From Eukaryota sp. TZLM1-RC (lineage: Eukaryota; Metamonada: BaSk clade), in NCBI GenBank assembly GCA_040285825.1, contig JAUPSS010000007.1, positions 1,450,501-1,514,500 of the forward strand: 64,000 nucleotides of DNA. The letters run 5' to 3'. The translations under genes and the position numbers were made by a program. Below are positions 29,691 through 40,164 of the stretch, piece after piece; positions within the stretch are counted from its first letter, which is position 1; every line of letters starts with the position of its first letter. The notes under the pieces were generated by a model. It did no database searches and was not told the DNA's origin. It worked only from the letters and a program-made list of their open reading frames with translations.

Positions 29691-29856
29691 AGTATTTTTT
29701 TCAGTACATACATCATCTTTTTTGCCAACACTATTGTTTTCAAGATTGCCATTGAAACATAATACATAAATCATTTCTTCATGTATCAAACCTGCCTTGT
29801 ATCACTTGTGCATAAGCATGTTTTTATTGAAAGTGTGAAAACACAATAACATTCAA
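29647..29856 (-). repeat. Diverged inverted copy of 19710-19901
   Basis: The reverse complement of this stretch matches 19710-19901 over about 190 bases with small indels. Shared landmarks are ttgaatgttattgtgttttc, catgcttatgcaca, gatacaaggcaggtttga and aagaatctacatcaagaaga. The spacing between copies is about 9.8 kb. Confidence 0.8.
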
Positions 29857-30117
29857 CTTATAAGAGTAACTGTCCGTCATAAAAAGGCATTTCAATGGCG
29901 ACTTGTTTCACTACTTTTTTGGACTGGATTTTTAATCAATTTTGTAGCACTAGCGGTGGATGGACAGATTCTAGATGAATTTGACAATTTTCATTGATCA
30001 CGCACCTGAATATCGTAAGCGTTGAGCTGACAAATTTCCAAACATTTACCTAAAAAATAATGAAAAGTTTTACAATCGCACATAGAGAATCAAGTTTGAC
30101 ATAACATGAGTCAATTC

Positions 30118-30530
30118 AACAGTGATTCAAAGAAATGGCTGCCGATACTATCTGAATTCGACTTTGATATAGTCCATGAACCAGGTGAAGATAAGCACTG
30201 GGCAGATATGCTATCAAGGAATATTGATTTAGATCAAAACGAGGAAACTCCTTATATCTGTATTATAAAAATACCAGATACTTTACTTTCGAATTACGAG
30301 ATACTTCCACTAGACAATAATTCTTATTCGGACTTCGAAGATATCCCATCAATCTCATCTCTAAGTAGACACCAGGACCTTCCTATTGTTTCTTCTTGGT
30401 TCTCTAAAATAAAATCTGAACAACAAATAGCCACAAAAAAAGACCCTCTATTTGAGAAAATGCAATTTTAGATGAAAATACTCAAATTTGGAGAAATAAA
30501 AAAATACAATTTTAATTCCAAAAAGCCGTG
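30118..30530 (+). mobile_element. Gypsy pol fragment (RNase H/integrase junction)
   Basis: The frame 30106-30471 encodes KWLPILSEFDFDIVHEPGED, then HWADMLSRNIDLDQNEE and further residues. It is nearly the same as the pol of the element at 6113-13342 (residues about 520-620), with several substitutions and then a frameshift near 30470. It has no LTR. It abuts a LINE-B fragment of opposite strand at about 30535. Confidence 0.85.
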
Positions 30531-30534
30531 AAAA

Positions 30535-30900
30535 TCATCCTCATCATCAAACAGATTTAACAACAGAGGTTCCAAAAAGGATTCATTTCTATGAGACTTA
30601 CACATACATTATAAATGGTCTCTTACAACATCATGAACCTTGCTTCTAAAAGTAATTAAATGTTTACAATTTAACAAATGAGTAATTGTAATTTCTCGAG
30701 AACATTTACAAATTAAATTATGAGGTAAGTTATCAGGCCAGATAAGGGAACGAAGTCTCATATTTAGAGTCCAAGCAGAATCGGTTAAGAGAGTACCATA
30801 AACTTGAGAAATTGTTGTTACTAAGGCAGAAGAAGTACTGTCACACATATCTTGTAAAAGATTTGCAAGAGCGGGATTCTTTTTCTTGGCCAAGCGAATT
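30535..30900 (-). mobile_element. LINE-B internal fragment
   Basis: The minus strand encodes AKKKNPALANLLQDMCDST, SALVTTISQVYGTLLTDSAW and NLPHNLICKCSREITITHLL, matching LINE-B at 46980-47360. It breaks near 30610. Confidence 0.8.
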
Positions 30901-31361
30901 TCTATTTCTCAAAATTGACACAATTAAGACAAAATTTATGTCATTTTGCCACTATGTCCTGCAAACAAAACTGAGGAATACTCTGACAAGAATAAGTTAC
31001 ATCATTGATGTATGTAAGTTACCTACATACGGTTCTTATTGATTGAGTCAAGTGAAGTTGTCCTTCAAATTTCAGTGTAAATGATGTGAATGAAAGCCTA
31101 CTTGTCAGAAAACTTTTTATTTACAAACTAAGAATGAAAAACGAACATTAAAAATTTTCATCAAACACTAGACAAAACAATAGTCAATTTTGTCAAATAA
31201 ATCCAGACCTTCAAAACCATCAAGTTGCCAAAAATGCCTACATTAAACGGTGTAATTAGTCTGGGTATTAAATACTCTGGAGCAAGCTAAGTTTTTGAGT
31301 CGTTTTTAAGCATGTCAATTTTTGAAATAAATTGTCTCAAATATATATTAAAAAAATAGAT
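30901..31361. other. Intergenic, no gene recognised
   Basis: AT-rich, with only short open frames. Confidence 0.3.
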
Positions 31362-31626
31362 TTCTTCATTCAAACATATTTTCATGCAGAAGGATTGACC
31401 CTGCGATCAGGTCAAATTCCTTTTGTTACTACATCAAGGTCAACAACGAAGCTTCATCTGTCGATCCATGTCAAAATATTAAACGTCTTCAGTCCAATGC
31501 AGAAATACCTGCATCTGTTCGTAGCCTTGTTTAAAAAGAACTCAGAAAACATGATCTAATTGCCAATGTTGACAAATATGATATGTCTGTATTCTTACTC
31601 CAATTTCATCAACGCATCATTGATTA
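31362..31626 (+). pseudogene. Left arm of a tail-to-tail inverted pair, unknown protein
   Basis: The frame reads YYIKVNNEASSVDPCQNIKR, then NAEIPASVRSLV, a stop, and KHDLIANVDKYDMSVFLLQF. The same protein is encoded, in a different state of decay, by 31627-31925 on the other strand. A single internal stop and a substituted start make this copy dead. The family is not recognised. Confidence 0.5.
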
Positions 31627-31925
31627 GGGCATTTGTTTACTTGACGAACAGAAAAGATCTGTAAATCGTTGATGAAAATGTAGTAATAATGCAGACATAG
31701 CTTATTTATCAACATTGACAGAGAGATGATGTTCGCAAAGTGTCTTGGTCCTTCAGGGACAAGACGACGAACAAAAGCAGGTATTGCTGCATTGTACCCA
31801 AGACGTTTGATATTTTGACATGGATCGACAGATGAAGCTTCGTTGTTGACCTTGATGTAGTAACGAGTGGAAGGTGGCATCTTAGTAGCGTCAATCCCTT
31901 GTGAGAAGGCCTACTTGAATGCAGA
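31627..31925 (-). pseudogene. Right arm of the inverted pair, unknown protein
   Basis: From ATG 31880 it encodes MPPSTRYYIKVNNEASSVDP, then CQNIKRLGYNAAIPAFVRRL, and then shifts frame. The remaining part is recognisable in another frame (VNVDK, stop, AMSALLLHFHQRF, DLFCSSSKQMP). It mirrors the left arm with almost no spacer, so the two C-terminal ends meet near 31626. Confidence 0.5.
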
Positions 31926-31934
31926 AATTAGTTC

Positions 31935-32850
31935 ACAATTTTTTTGTAAAATAAAATCAACATCTAAATAATCCATCTATCCAAAAAGAAAATAACTAGA
32001 TGTAACTCTTTCATCAGGAGTTTTGAGACAAAGCAAAACATCAAAGACCATCTTCATCATCCACTCAAAAATAATAAACACAGTTCTATTTTGCCAAAGA
32101 AAATGTTGAAATTTCTGTTAGTACTTCTCTTTACAATCAATTTAAATGTGCAAGAAAGCGTATAGCCGTGGGAGTAAGCGAACCAAATAGAGGAAAAACC
32201 TATGGATAGAAATTGTATTTTGCATGCTGTTGGCTGGAAAATTTGAATAAAGGTTCATTTAAGTTTGATTCAGAAATTTTTAACATCTGAAGAGGGTTGT
32301 AAATTTCAGAATACGAAAGCCTTTCAAATGAGGCATTACAAGGATCGACAGACATTACATCCGAAAAACTGAAGGTTTCATACAATCCAGGTAAAACGAC
32401 ATCACCTCCATTATTGTTATGGAAATCACCTTCAGTATCAAACAGATTTGACAACAGAGGTTTTAGGAAGGATCAATTTCATGTGACTTGTCGACACAAT
32501 GTAAGTGGTCTCTCAGGCATTGTGAACTTTGCTTCTAAAAATAATAAAACGTTTACAATTGCATAAATGAGTAATTGTAATTTCTCGAGAACATTTACAA
32601 ATTAAATTATGAGGCATATTATCAGGCCATATTATCAGGCCATATAAAGGAAGGAAATCTCATATTCAAAGTTCAAGCAGAGTCAGAAAAAAGAATGTCA
32701 TAAACTCGAGAAATTGCTGTTACTGAGGTAGAAAAAGGACTATCACCCATTTGTTGTAAAAGATTTGAAAAAATGGGGTTCTTTCTCTTCGCCAAGCCAT
32801 CTAACATCATTATCCAAGCTATCACAAATCTTTAAAAATTTTTGTTGGGG
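31935..32850 (-). mobile_element. LINE-B 3' fragment
   Basis: Covers the final ~900 bases of LINE-B: the zinc/REL region (32200-32700, 'NNNGGDVVLPGLYETFSFSD' and 'VMSVDPCNASFERLSYSEI') and the last coding block to the 3' end near 31935. It is heavily mutated. It includes a duplicated 'catattatcaggc' motif at about 32605-32640. Confidence 0.75.
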
Positions 32851-32869
32851 TTTCATCCCAAAAATGTAA

Positions 32870-32960
32870 TTATAAAAGAGGTCCCTTCAATCGAATTAGA
32901 GAAGGTTTAACTAAACATCATGCAGATGAAGATTTTGTGGAGAAAATACTGGTGCAATAA
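32870..32960 (+). mobile_element. Short LINE-A 3' scrap
   Basis: Encodes FNRIREGLTKHHADEDFVEK, the conserved C-terminus of LINE-A, ending in a stop at about 32960. No 3' UTR match follows. Confidence 0.6.
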
Positions 32961-33093
32961 ATTGCGTGTCATCAGTTGTCTGTATCAGTCACATGTGAAG
33001 GTTTGCGTGGACGATTTTCCTTTTGGAAAAAGTAACACGTGGGCATTTGCTGGCATTTGATTTCTCTGACTACACCCTCCACTATGTTCATAA

Positions 33094-34746
33094 ATGTCCA
33101 CAGACATTATATTCCTTGATGACAAGAATGAACACACAGATCATACTGAACCACTAACACGGTTGTTTCCCTCTTCAGCAGAACTAGCACATGCACTTAG
33201 CCTTCCCACAGTGTTCAACCTTAATGTTTTTCTCACTCAACAAGGCCAGCTCATCACTCGTTACAACACAGACTTTATTCATCACAAAAAAATAGGAAAA
33301 GGTGGATTTGGTGACGTTTTTCTTGCTCAATCCCGCCTGGATAACCTCTACTATGCTGTCAAGCGTATCTCCTTCTCACAGTCATCCCTTAATTTCGACA
33401 AGGTTTTACGTGAAGTCCGTATTCTAGCTAAGCTCAGCCATCCTCTCATTGTCCGCTATTTTTCTTCGTGGATTGAACCTATCCTGGATGACCCTGACCC
33501 CAACCCTGCTCTCACCTCCCGCCCTTCTTCCCCTCAGTCACTTTCGCTCTCAAGATGGTGCCTGTACATCTCCACTGAGCTCTGTGCTCCTTACACCCTC
33601 AAACAACTTCTTGAATCTCCTTCCTCTTTCTCTCATCCCAAGTCTATCCCCCAACTCCAGAAATCCCTTCTCCTTGCATTGAACTACCTTCATTCTCAAG
33701 GTGTTGTTCATAGAGACATCAAGCCTCTCAATGTTCTTTTCCAACTCACTTCGTCCTCAGCATCAGATGAACCGAGACTACTACCAAAGTTAGCTGACTT
33801 TGGTCTTGCACAAGACACTCTACCTACAAAAACTTTCATTGAAGTCACTAATCAGGATAACACGGATGGAACCTCTTCTGTTCTTGGTACGCCCTGGTAT
33901 GCATCACCTGAGCAACTAGAAGGTTCAAAATCAAGCTTTTATTCTGACATTTTCTCCCTTGGTCTTGTGTTTTTTGAGCTTGAATATGGACCTTTTTTAG
34001 GTTCACAAAAAGCTTTATTGTTTAATAAAATGCGGCATGGAGAATGCGTTTTTGAAGAAGACGATGATTCGGAAATTAGATCAATAATAGAGCTCATGAC
34101 ACATGTCACCCCTGAGAAGAGATCAAGTGCACGTGACTTACTCAATTTGGAATATTTTGCGAATATTTCGTTTAATTTTGATGATGGGATCAAACTTTCG
34201 CCACCAATTGATGAAGCAAATTTTGAACTTCCTGCTGCAAATAATTCGAATACGCTGTCTGAACTAAAAACAATGACGTGTTCAATGATCTCTTCTTGTC
34301 AAGATTTGTCATCTAATGATTGCCAATCAATTCTGATTGTCTATCAAGCATTGGTTTATTGTCAACAATTATACCAATTTTCTGAAAAATTAGCTTCTGT
34401 TTATCATTTTTCTCAACTCTTTATTAATGAAATTGAAAATAATTTCAGTGATGAAATGTTGAATAATTCCTTGTCGAAATTAATTAATAATTTGTTTGAA
34501 AATGATGAAGAATTATCTAAATGTTTTTCAACAAATCCCGAGCTAGCTGACAGAGTGGAGAATTTTAAAATTTTTGTTGATTCATTGGATGAGCTGTCAG
34601 ATTCCAGAATTTTGGAAATTTTGGGATCTTGGGCAAATATCCACTCTAAACATTTGATCAAACAAAATAATAGAGATTCAATTAACTTTTCTTTTGTTAC
34701 TGATATTGAAAGACTTGTGACAAGTTATTTGGACAATGATCCTTAA
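33094..34746 (+). CDS. eIF2-alpha-type Ser/Thr protein kinase
   Basis: A single-exon frame of 550 residues. The kinase domain spans about 63-355: Gly loop GKGGFGDV (68-75), Lys90 in YAVKR, the RYFSSWIE segment (121-128) typical of GCN2/PERK/HRI/PKR kinases, VHRDIKPLNVLF (206-217), DFG (235-237) and GTPWYASPEQ (265-274). An insert of about 25 residues between kinase-lobe strands (130-155) is also typical of this family. The last ~190 residues are helical, Ser/Asn-rich and of unknown function. There is no N-terminal RWD, signal peptide or membrane segment, so which stress it senses cannot be said. eIF2-alpha phosphorylation is inferred from family membership. It converges with CapZ alpha, whose gene ends 220 bp downstream. 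Confidence 0.85.
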   Translation: MSTDIIFLDDKNEHTDHTEPLTRLFPSSAELAHALSLPTVFNLNVFLTQQGQLITRYNTDFIHHKKIGKGGFGDVFLAQSRLDNLYYAVKRISFSQSSLNFDKVLREVRILAKLSHPLIVRYFSSWIEPILDDPDPNPALTSRPSSPQSLSLSRWCLYISTELCAPYTLKQLLESPSSFSHPKSIPQLQKSLLLALNYLHSQGVVHRDIKPLNVLFQLTSSSASDEPRLLPKLADFGLAQDTLPTKTFIEVTNQDNTDGTSSVLGTPWYASPEQLEGSKSSFYSDIFSLGLVFFELEYGPFLGSQKALLFNKMRHGECVFEEDDDSEIRSIIELMTHVTPEKRSSARDLLNLEYFANISFNFDDGIKLSPPIDEANFELPAANNSNTLSELKTMTCSMISSCQDLSSNDCQSILIVYQALVYCQQLYQFSEKLASVYHFSQLFINEIENNFSDEMLNNSLSKLINNLFENDEELSKCFSTNPELADRVENFKIFVDSLDELSDSRILEILGSWANIHSKHLIKQNNRDSINFSFVTDIERLVTSYLDNDP

Positions 34747-34965
34747 TGTGACGCATTCGCTGGGGATTATTCTATTTGGATTCATTTAGAAAAGACTTTA
34801 AATACCGCCTTGCAATAATGTCGTTTATTTTGTGGTAAGAGACCTTTTAGCAATATCAAAATATAAATCTACTTTTTCCAATTCAGATGTCTTTGATCAT
34901 TTTTATTTCCACATATAAAAAATTCAGAAAAAAAATTTAGATAAATACATTCTATTCACAACAAA

Positions 34966-35796
34966 CTACTTATTAGGAATTTTCATTCGAAGAGCACTAA
35001 TGGTGGTCCAATCAATCTTTTTTCTAAAAACAGGTAGCTTTCTTCTAAAGGATTTCATTACACGATCATTAACAGTTTCCCATAAATTACCTACATTAAC
35101 GAGATAATCAACCTCAAACTTACGAATGTGCTTCGCAATGGACTCTGCAGAAACTTCGCTTAGGGTGACTTTTGTTTCAGATTTGGGGTTTTTTCCTCGA
35201 AGGTGGACGTTTCCTGATTCAAACATGTGAACATATGGCATGACGTTTGGTGAAACTGTGGCGAGATCAGAGGAGAACAAAAAGCGGGAAAACCAGTGAC
35301 CAGCATAAGAGGAGGCCTTGTTGACATTGGAACAGGCGAACAGAATCTCAAAGGGACGATCATTGAGATTAACAATGGTATAGACACCCTTCTTGTAGTA
35401 TTCTTCCACGTACTGGTTAAGAGTGGTAGTAAGATCACCGACAAGGGAGGCATTGGAGTTGTTGACAAGCTCTGGGTCTAGCTCTTCCACTTCAGAGATC
35501 GTGAGTTCTTCTGATAGTGTGACCACCTTGGTACCGGTAGTATCAATGTACTGCTTAGGTGACATTTTAGTTGATGCTGATAAAATACAGGAAACATCAT
35601 CGCTTTCGACTATATGACCATATTGTTCCGCTCGCTCGAAATTGAAGACAGTGGGTTCAACAGAGACACCGATTTGAGTAAGACAATCATCTATCTCACG
35701 AAGTTCATTTGGGGGAGATGCAACAACGAGATCCTTGATGATATCATGCAGATCATCATCAGAATGTTCAAATTCGGAGGAAGATGACGAAGACAT
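34966..35796 (-). CDS. CAPZA: F-actin-capping protein subunit alpha (CapZ alpha)
   Basis: A 276-residue frame from ATG 35796 to TAG, close to the usual 280-290. The C-terminal half is clearly CapZ alpha: ALxxYVEEYYKKGVYTIV-like and FEILFACSNVNKASSYAGHW, a VHMFESGNVHLRG block matching the 'YYEDGNVQL' signature, and the ending VMKSFRRKLPVFRKKIDW, which carries the conserved 'LRRxLPVxRxKIDW' motif. The N-terminal third is more diverged and begins with a Ser/Asp-rich leader. CapZ heterodimers bind barbed ends of actin filaments. The beta subunit is not in this window. Confidence 0.92.
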   Translation of the reverse strand: MSSSSSSEFEHSDDDLHDIIKDLVVASPPNELREIDDCLTQIGVSVEPTVFNFERAEQYGHIVESDDVSCILSASTKMSPKQYIDTTGTKVVTLSEELTISEVEELDPELVNNSNASLVGDLTTTLNQYVEEYYKKGVYTIVNLNDRPFEILFACSNVNKASSYAGHWFSRFLFSSDLATVSPNVMPYVHMFESGNVHLRGKNPKSETKVTLSEVSAESIAKHIRKFEVDYLVNVGNLWETVNDRVMKSFRRKLPVFRKKIDWTTISALRMKIPNK

Positions 35797-36179
35797 GGGG
35801 TATTATGTTGTGGAGAGGTAAATCAAACAGTACAATTGTTTTTGCTTTTCATTTTTTGTTTTCTTTTATTTATTTTCACATTGAGCTAGCTAGAGATTAG
35901 TCGAACATCAAAAACAAGTGATTAGAAACAGAACTAGTCTATTTTGGTCAAATGTAACACTCACCAATTTATAATCTGAATCATTGTCTGATGGTTCCAT
36001 CTATTTATCTCAAACCACCTTGCCCAAACTCTGCTGTTTCTACCCAAAAAATTTTGGGCAACCAAAAGATCACAGCATTTCTGAATTGGACATTGATCTT
36101 CAAAACTTACAAATCAATGTCATGAACATCTACAAATTGTTTTGAGACTAACTAGACATTATATAGACATTATTATTTT
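35797..36179. other. Upstream region of CapZ alpha
   Basis: AT-rich, with no gene. It ends where the LINE-A fragment begins after a T-rich tract. Confidence 0.3.
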
Positions 36180-36189
36180 TTATTTTTTT

Positions 36190-36790
36190 AGTGACATTGT
36201 TTTCAATATGGCACAAACTGCAAGAATATCGCGTATCAAAGAGCCTCTGCTGAAGGAAACACTTTCTCTGAATAATTTTGGTTCTGATGATAGAGGTGAT
36301 GTATACTGTGATTGGATTGATAATTCTGAAGCTATTGTTGACTTTGTCTCATGTAATGTTGCAAATGATGCTTTGGTTCACAGAAGAAAACTCAATCCTG
36401 TGAGTGCTCTTGATTTTAAAGCAAATGAAAAACACAGAAAATGAGATAAAGATATTGAAGAGGCTAATGCTGATAGAAATACACAGCTGGTCTTTATTGC
36501 TTTCCCATTTTCGATAAATGGAAGATTATCAGCCGAAGCAGGAAATTTTTTGAATGACTTCCAAAAAATGGTCCAAGAAAAAACAATGAAAAGATTTGAC
36601 ATTTTTTTATGGCGTTCACGGATTCAATTTGCCATTATTAATAGATTACCTCGGTTTTTCAATCGAATGAGACAAGTTTTAGCTAGAGAGCAATCAGATC
36701 AAGATTTTGTAGAGGAAATTTTGGTTCAATGATAGTCGTCCCATTTGTTATGAGTTAATTTAATTAAGTGTGCAAATTCAATAAATGAAA
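36190..36790 (+). mobile_element. LINE-A 5'-truncated copy
   Basis: Encodes DIVFNMAQTARISRIKEPLL and DDRGDVYCDWIDNSEAIVDF through to the C-terminus AREQSDQDFVEEILVQ. One in-frame stop occurs at about 36443 (AAATGA where other copies have AAATAT). The shared 3' UTR ends near 36786. It is one of the best conserved copies, so a young insertion. Confidence 0.85.
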
Positions 36791-37275
36791 TATTTCAATC
36801 TGCAATGATCTTTGAAGATTTGAAAGAGCCCTGTATAAACGAATAATAGGTTGCTTCTGCTACATTAAATTGCAAATCTCACACCCACAATCCTTGGTGC
36901 GAGGGGTGCGAACTTTTCAATCTCCACCAACACTGATGTAAACTTCTCAGCAACAAGACAGAATCAGCCCCATAATTAATTGTCAGTTGCGTCACAGACC
37001 ATACCTTTAAATTTCAACTTTTCATTTTGGAATTCCAGGACAATCGAATTCCAAGGTATGTAACAGAATCAAATACTATTTTTAAAAATTCTAATCTAGC
37101 ACTGATCTGGTATCACTCTTTCAACATCTTTCGTGTTATTTATTTTCATTTATATTTCTCCATGCAAAAACAACTACAATTAAAACTGTTTGTGATCCAA
37201 AACTTTTGACATTTATCAACTATCTGTTCATTCACATTTATGTACACTTAAAGACAATAAATCATCACATCTACT
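36791..37275. other. Intergenic, no gene recognised
   Basis: Lies between the LINE-A tail and the 3' end of the LARP gene. It contains AATAAA on the plus strand at 37257-37262. The short frame at 37027-37209 shows no domain. Confidence 0.3.
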
Positions 37276-38064
37276 TTACACATTCTTCTTTACTTTAGAA
37301 GCAACAACAGATGCAAAAGATCTTTCAAAAGCAGCTGGTGGTTTCAAACACAAAGGAGAGGGATTCTTCTGTACAATGCCCTCTGCTTCCAGTGTCTGTA
37401 GTCTTGGCTCATTCAGTTCGCTTGGACGTTGTTTAGGAAGCGAAGCTTCCACTTGCAGAACATGCTCAGTTGGATGTTGCTCCACGGCGTTAGATTCATC
37501 ATAATCCTCTTTTAAAATACAATTGACAGGTTTCCCGAGAAGAACAGTGTCTGGGGCTTGGAGGAAAGTGAATGCTGACTGAGCATCCCTGACAGTGTGA
37601 AACTTAATGTACCAGCATATACCATCAAGATAACACTTCAAAGGAACAAATGATTTGTCTTTGAACAAACTCAAAACATCTTCCTTGGTACATTCATTAG
37701 GAACTTCTCTCAACATGATGAGGTTTCGGCGCATGACACGAGGTCCGACTGCATAACGATTTCCTACACGTTTTAACTGCAGCTTCTGGCTTTTGCTAAT
37801 AGCTTGGGCAATGTAGTGTATATCTCGAGACAACTTCTTAACCCTGTTGAAAGAACTGATGTGATCCAGATCAACAAAACCAGAGGTGTCCATTAAACTT
37901 TTGAGATAAGTATCTCTTGCCAGATTTTCTGAGGAGAAATAGTATTCGATTTGCCGCTGAATATCCTCAAGCATTTGGCACTGTTCAGGGAGCAAAAGGG
38001 GGGAGGTGGGGTGAAGTGAAGGACAATTGTGGGAAATTCGTAGGATTTCAAAATTTAGGGACAT
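37276..38064 (-). CDS. La-related protein, LARP4-like
   Basis: A 262-residue frame from ATG 38064. A La motif spans about residues 33-115 (IQRQIEYYFSSENLARDTYL, then GFVDLDHISSFNRVKKLS). An RRM-like domain follows (about 115-195: RNLIMLREVPNECTKEDVLS, then WYIKFHTVRDAQSAFTFLQA). The 'IVILREVP...' and 'WYIxFxxxxDAQxAFxxL' signatures are those of the LARP4 branch rather than authentic La. LARP4 proteins bind poly(A) and stabilise mRNA. The C-terminus is short and Pro/Glu-rich, and the protein is much smaller than animal LARP4 (over 700 aa), so the PABP-binding parts may be missing or reduced. Confidence 0.88.
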   Translation of the reverse strand: MSLNFEILRISHNCPSLHPTSPLLLPEQCQMLEDIQRQIEYYFSSENLARDTYLKSLMDTSGFVDLDHISSFNRVKKLSRDIHYIAQAISKSQKLQLKRVGNRYAVGPRVMRRNLIMLREVPNECTKEDVLSLFKDKSFVPLKCYLDGICWYIKFHTVRDAQSAFTFLQAPDTVLLGKPVNCILKEDYDESNAVEQHPTEHVLQVEASLPKQRPSELNEPRLQTLEAEGIVQKNPSPLCLKPPAAFERSFASVVASKVKKNV

Positions 38065-38339
38065 TAAGTACCATCAAAATTAAATCGAACAATAAACTTT
38101 AAGAAACAAATAAAACACAGATTGACACTTCAACAAAATAGAAAAAATATCCTTCAACATTCTTCGTTGAAGTGCACCAATTATGTCTTCGATTTTTTGA
38201 ACTATAAATTGCACGATTTTCGTAACGTAATAATAAACATTACAATAGACAACATTTTTCAATGAAGAAAAAAACTCCATTAACATTTCAACATTATTGT
38301 TATTTCTGATGTCATCAAGATTCGATTCCACAAAAATTA

Positions 38340-38411
38340 CTCGGTTACGGGGAATCGAACCCCGGCCTCCCGCGTGACAGGCGGGGATACTCACCACTAT
38401 ACTATAACCGA
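38340..38411 (-). tRNA. trnD: tRNA-Asp (anticodon GTC)
   Basis: The minus strand folds as a full cloverleaf. The acceptor is TCGGTTA/TAACCGA with discriminator G at 38340. The D-loop contains AGTGGTGAGTAT, the anticodon stem is CCCGC/GCGGG with loop CTGTCAC (GTC), and the T arm is CGGGG-TTCGATT-CCCCG. No intron. The body is nearly the same as typical eukaryotic tRNA-Asp and provides internal A and B boxes for RNA polymerase III. Confidence 0.97.
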
Positions 38412-39520
38412 CTGGCTGTAGCCAAGGATGTTTCGTTAGAGGGGTAATTCCTGCAATTATATGTTCCTGGAAAAGTTTTCTAAAAAAACCGTGATGATGC
38501 AAGACTTGTTGCATCATTATTGGAAAACATAAGAGAATAAAAGCATCATTGATCTGAAATACCGTGTTACTAACTCTTAGTCATGTGAATCATTGCTGTC
38601 ATTATCAGTGTTGAGTCAGGAGGTCTAATGTAGGCACAAGATGACACTTTGTTCTTTTTTCTCTACATTTTTTTGAGCGTTCAAAAACATACACAACATA
38701 ACTATTACATCCAAAGATCAATCACACCACCCATCATTTGACTGGAAACACAACTCAGGGACTGGATTTGTTTTATTTTATTTTATTTTATTCCGTAGCT
38801 CCATTTTAAGAAAATAAATTATTGATTATTGAAGATTATTCTTTATAACAAACAATTGCAAAGTTTACAGAAACATTACTGTATCAAGTTTTGCAACATC
38901 AAATCAGAACTATCATGCAAAGGACATGAATTTCCAAAATTTGTTTAGTTGATAGAAAAGCCCGTTTCTGAACTCAGAGACCTTGTGTAATGACCAGATA
39001 CTAATATGATTTATTGCAAAATATTGCGTTTTCAAATGCTGCCAACCATACCGCCAAATACTACTAAAGATTCTTCAAACATTGAGCTAGCATCATTGTA
39101 TATTTAGCTGTTCATACAGTTTTCTTTTGGTTACTTTTCTAGAATTTCCCATAACTCTTCCGCTTGAACCATGTAGTTTTCTCCTGATTTTTAATGAAAG
39201 ACATCATTGTGTTTGGTAATTAACTTTATGTTTACTTAAATTTACTAATGGTTTATACTTCAAGAATGTGTTTGCACAATTTTCCATCAATTTTACCTAA
39301 AATAACCCACATTTAATTCTGAGGAGAATTGACTGAACAACATTTTCCGTGGAAAAATAATTAGTTATTTTGTTATACATTAATTAATTTTTTTTAATTA
39401 GTTATGTAATATGTACACAATACCTCATTTTTTCTCGCGCACTTGCTGAATATAGTGAGAAAAATCTTTTACTCTAAGCAATCGAGATCGAGTGTCAAAG
39501 TCTCTTAAATAATCAATAAT
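38412..39520. other. Intergenic, no gene recognised
   Basis: AT-rich. The only notable string is a (TTTTA)n microsatellite at about 38770-38791. A minus-strand open frame at 38080-38517 crosses the tRNA and is not considered real. Confidence 0.35.
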
Positions 39521-39524
39521 TGAA

Positions 39525-40100
39525 GAATTGAAGAATTCATTCAATCAGCGTCATGTGGAAAGCGGTTGCAAAATTCAAAAACAAAGTTTCTCCATCCACC
39601 AGGAAAAGCAACTTGACAAAGAATCAAAGATTTAGTGAGATCAAAACCACCAAAACCAGTTGATGAAAACACAAGACTTCGATTTAGTTCAGGGTTGACA
39701 ACAAACAAAAAAGAGAGAGATGCAAAAGTGATATATTTGGAGGTGTGGTTCTTGAAATGTGAGTATTTGAATTAAATTTGAATACCAATAAAATTAAAAA
39801 TTTGTCAGGGGGCAAATGTACCAGAGTGACAAGCCTTTGAAATTAATAACTTAATGTGCTTTTCCATTTCAGATGAAGAAAATGTATCAAGTTCAATGAA
39901 ACCTAATGAGAACCTAATTTTAAAAAAAGACCATTCTTCAGTAATCTTGGGAATATTTCCAAAACAGCGACCAAGGAAACAAAAAGCATCTGCAGAAAGT
40001 TCAAAATCAATAGATTAAAATCAGTGATGTAGTGTAAGGCTCTATTGATATCATCAACATGACTATTTTCAGAAACTTATTGTTTCCACTAAGAATGTAC
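39525..40100 (-). mobile_element. LINE fragment (RT thumb and linker)
   Basis: The minus strand shows IDFELSADAFCFLGRCFGNI and then SSSEMEKHIKLLISKACHSG, and further on FSSTGFGGFDLTKSLILCQV. These align with LINE-B 'YSSDAFKFLGCWLGNVPQI', 'DIEKHIKFFMLKI' and 'FSSANLGGIGFTKSSILCQ'. It is more diverged than other copies and may represent a fourth subfamily. Frames are broken. Confidence 0.65.
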
Positions 40101-40164
40101 ATAATTTTGATGAGAGCACAAGCGGTATTGACATCAACATTTATTCACAAACTGTGGTTTCAAT

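Noticed and set aside
38080-38517. Minus-strand 145-codon frame
   Set aside because: Runs through the tRNA-Asp gene and has no homology-like features.
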